This document shows positions 62,223 to 64,000 of a DNA stretch of 64,000 bases, in pieces. The position numbers were made by a program, and so were the translations under genes. The notes under the pieces are model-generated. The model did no database searches, was not told the origin of the DNA, and saw nothing but the letters and a program-made list of their open reading frames with translations. The first letter of the stretch is position 1. Every line of letters starts with the position of its first letter. The stretch comes from Paramecium sonneborni (lineage: Eukaryota; Ciliophora; Oligohymenophorea; Peniculida; Parameciidae). The stretch spans positions 62,001-126,000 of the forward strand of contig CAJJDN010000049.1 in NCBI GenBank assembly GCA_905182985.1, written 5' to 3'.

Positions 62223-62663
62223 ATGGAATTTTATTTTCATTTAATTCTTATTAAGCTACCATTATTGGATCAGTTGTTTCCTCTATTATGTTATTTATAT
62301 TTTATACTTGGATCAACATATATTGGACTATTTTTACTTATTTAGAGAGCTCTTGTACCAATTACTCTTGCTCTTTCATATTTTGTTAAAAATGGTGGTG
62401 TAATTCTTTCATCTTTATTTACTCTCCTTCCTTTACTTTATGAAATCTAAGCTCCTGTTCTTATTATTTATTAATCTTCATCTGAATCAGATTCTGATGT
62501 TACAGAATGTTTATCTTATTTAAAATTAATTTATCAAATACCTTCTGAATCTGTATTTGTTTATTCTAAATCTGATGCATTTGAAGTCATTCCACCTCCA
62601 ACACCTGAACTACTTTATGATACATCATCAATTTCAGACATCTCTGGTTCTTAATCACTATGA
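62223..62663 (+). CDS. Possible small multi-span membrane protein or tail of the DOMON gene
   Basis: ATG 62223 to TGA 62661-62663, 146 aa. Two or three hydrophobic spans ([20 protein letters not shown], then [16 protein letters not shown]) precede an acidic Ser/Pro-rich tail ([14 protein letters not shown]). The frame is the same as that of the DOMON gene and continues back to its TGA at 62136-62138. It could be the C-terminal membrane part of that gene if the TGA lies in an unseen intron. Another ORF starts at 62135, overlapping the DOMON stop as ATGA. The paired histidines of cytochrome b561 were not seen. Confidence 0.4.
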
Positions 62664-62953
62664 TCACTCATTAATTAAAATATTACAATCTAAAATATTC
62701 AGAAAATTTTAAATTCAATATTTCCTATCTAATTTTTTTAATACCTTTTTTCTTAAGATAAATAACCATAATTCAATTAACTATTTAATTAGAATCCAAA
62801 TATGATATATTTTTCATCTTATTTTCTATCTATACATTTACTATTATCTATCATATGATCATATTAACTCAATTAATTATATATCATCTCAAAAATTATG
62901 TTTCATTTATATTTTATTCAAATAAAAAGATATTACAATTTAAAGAGAAAATA

Positions 62954-64000
62954 TCATATTTCTTAGACTTTGAATTATTAAAGCAAATCATAGAGGAATT
63001 GTTAAAACTCTTTTCGATCTACCTCTACATTATTTGGAATTTAACTTAGACCTATTTTAATTGGTTTAGGGTTTAAACTAATCTATTTTCTATCGTAGAA
63101 CATTTTCTCTATTAAAATACATTGCTCACATTTTCTTTTTTATCTTATTTAAATCGTATCATAAAGACTCCAAATTTATTCATTTAATTTTGTAAAAAGA
63201 TTTTAAGACCTTTTCTTAGATTAAAGAATTTTGAAAATCATCTCATTGACATTATTTCCAACAGATAATACATGTGTTGATATTTTTCGATTTATTTCTA
63301 TTAAAGGTAGACAAATCATATTTATATAACAAATACTTATACTTATAGATAAGGCTCCCAAAAACAAAATTGAAAAAGCTGCAATTAAAATCTAAGATTC
63401 AGATTCAAGATAAGCTTTTTCAAATTTATCTTTTAAAATTAACTTTGATGTTATATTAGTAAAGCTAAAATTAAAAACAAAAAATACATTATTAATGTAA
63501 AATTTTCTTTCTCAAATTTTTCACTTCTCAAATGTACATAAGATTTATAATATTTATTATATAAAATGAGACATTTAGAGAATTAATTTTGATTCTTTAA
63601 TTTTAAATTTGAGTGATACATAGAATCATCTTCCATCTATTTCCAATCCGATTCATTAAAACCAGTAATTGTTTCATTATAAACATAAAATGTTTAGCTA
63701 TTATTAATCTTTTAAGTTTCCATTCCATTGTAAATTACTTATCCAAATTAATTGATCAAAATTATATTAGATTTAACATTTTAAAGATTTTAATCATTTA
63801 CAGATAACATCACTTTTAAAATGCCAAAAAAGTTTTTGTTTTAATTAAATAAAGATTAAGTAATAGAGAAGTAATAATTATAATCTCCAGTTATCATCTT
63901 GTAAACATCTGTAAAGAAATATTATTAGCTTGGGTCAGATTAAACTTTTTTGATATGGTCAACATACCTTAAGATTCAAATAAAAATAATACCAAGGTCG
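62954..64000 (-). CDS. CACHE-domain membrane sensor (copy B; 5' end outside window)
   Basis: The gene enters at the right edge with R-P-W-Y-Y-F-Y, the core of the CACHE signature, and ends at TGA 62954-62956. Short GTA...AG introns lie just after R-P-W-Y and before the membrane span. The order matches copy A closely: F-S-I-T-Q-S-L-F-N, Y-N-G-M-E-T, Y-N-E-T-I-T-G-F-N-E-S-D-W, a span (L-I-A-A-F-S-I-L-F-L-G-A-L-S-I-S-I), I-C-Y-I-N-M-I-C-L-P-L-I-E-I-N-R, then K-R-K-C-E-Q-C-I-L-I-E-K-M. After that motif about 60 residues follow and no enzymatic domain. Copies A and B differ enough to be old paralogs. The N-terminal half is missing. Confidence 0.83.

Noticed and set aside
1..64000. CRISPR arrays, rRNA or tRNA genes, telomeric repeats
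   Set aside because: I looked for repeated short direct repeats, conserved rRNA blocks, cloverleaf-like segments and G-rich ciliate telomere units and saw none.
49068..64000. Standard-code bacterial or viral origin
   Set aside because: Frames only make sense with TAA/TAG as Gln and with 17-28-nt introns, which points to a ciliate nuclear genome.

Overview
The window is ciliate nuclear DNA, most likely macronuclear DNA from a Paramecium species. Long reading frames only open when TAA and TAG are read as glutamine and TGA is the only stop. The DNA is visibly AT-rich, and almost every gene is interrupted by introns of about 21-28 nt that begin GT(A) and end AG. I found no rRNA, tRNA, CRISPR array or bacterial-type operon signal. 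Coordinates below are assembly coordinates. Four assembly joins (N at 1224, 10895-11048, 17010 and 58830) are each flanked by a perfect direct repeat of 0.9-1.25 kb. These look like contig ends that overlapped but were not merged, so the real locus is about 4 kb shorter.

Left third (1-24 kb): a secreted H-type lectin-domain protein (3' end off the window) and a large type I membrane protein, both on minus. These are followed by a decayed stretch with a Tc1/mariner-type transposase relic and a degraded coiled-coil copy. Next comes a striking inverted gene pair, 12265-14866 (minus) and 21323-23942 (plus). Both encode a long coiled coil joined to an alpha-kinase-like C-terminus. Between them lie an F-box gene and poorly preserved ORFs.

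Middle (24-36 kb): a three-repeat MYB protein, a small acidic GPI-anchored protein with a 96-nt intron, an ORF broken by one TGA, an intact AGC-type kinase, a decayed copine, a small protein ending in a CaaX box, and a decayed AGC-type kinase. Live and dead genes alternate here.

Right half (36-64 kb): densely packed genes. A secreted class 3 lipase lies 19 bp upstream of a complete ferlin. The ferlin runs tail-to-tail, 26 bp apart, into a giant cysteine-rich GPI-anchored surface antigen resembling immobilization antigens. Then follow a low-complexity protein, a C2 and membrane-tail protein, a CHIP-type (TPR plus U-box) ubiquitin ligase only 17 bp from a CCDC177-like coiled-coil gene, an unrecognised 537-aa protein, and two paralogous CACHE-domain membrane sensors flanking a DOMON-domain protein. 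Shared themes are the cell surface and secretion (lectin, GPI proteins, lipase, DOMON, CACHE), calcium-dependent membrane traffic (ferlin, C2 protein, dead copine) and regulation (kinases, MYB, F-box, CHIP).
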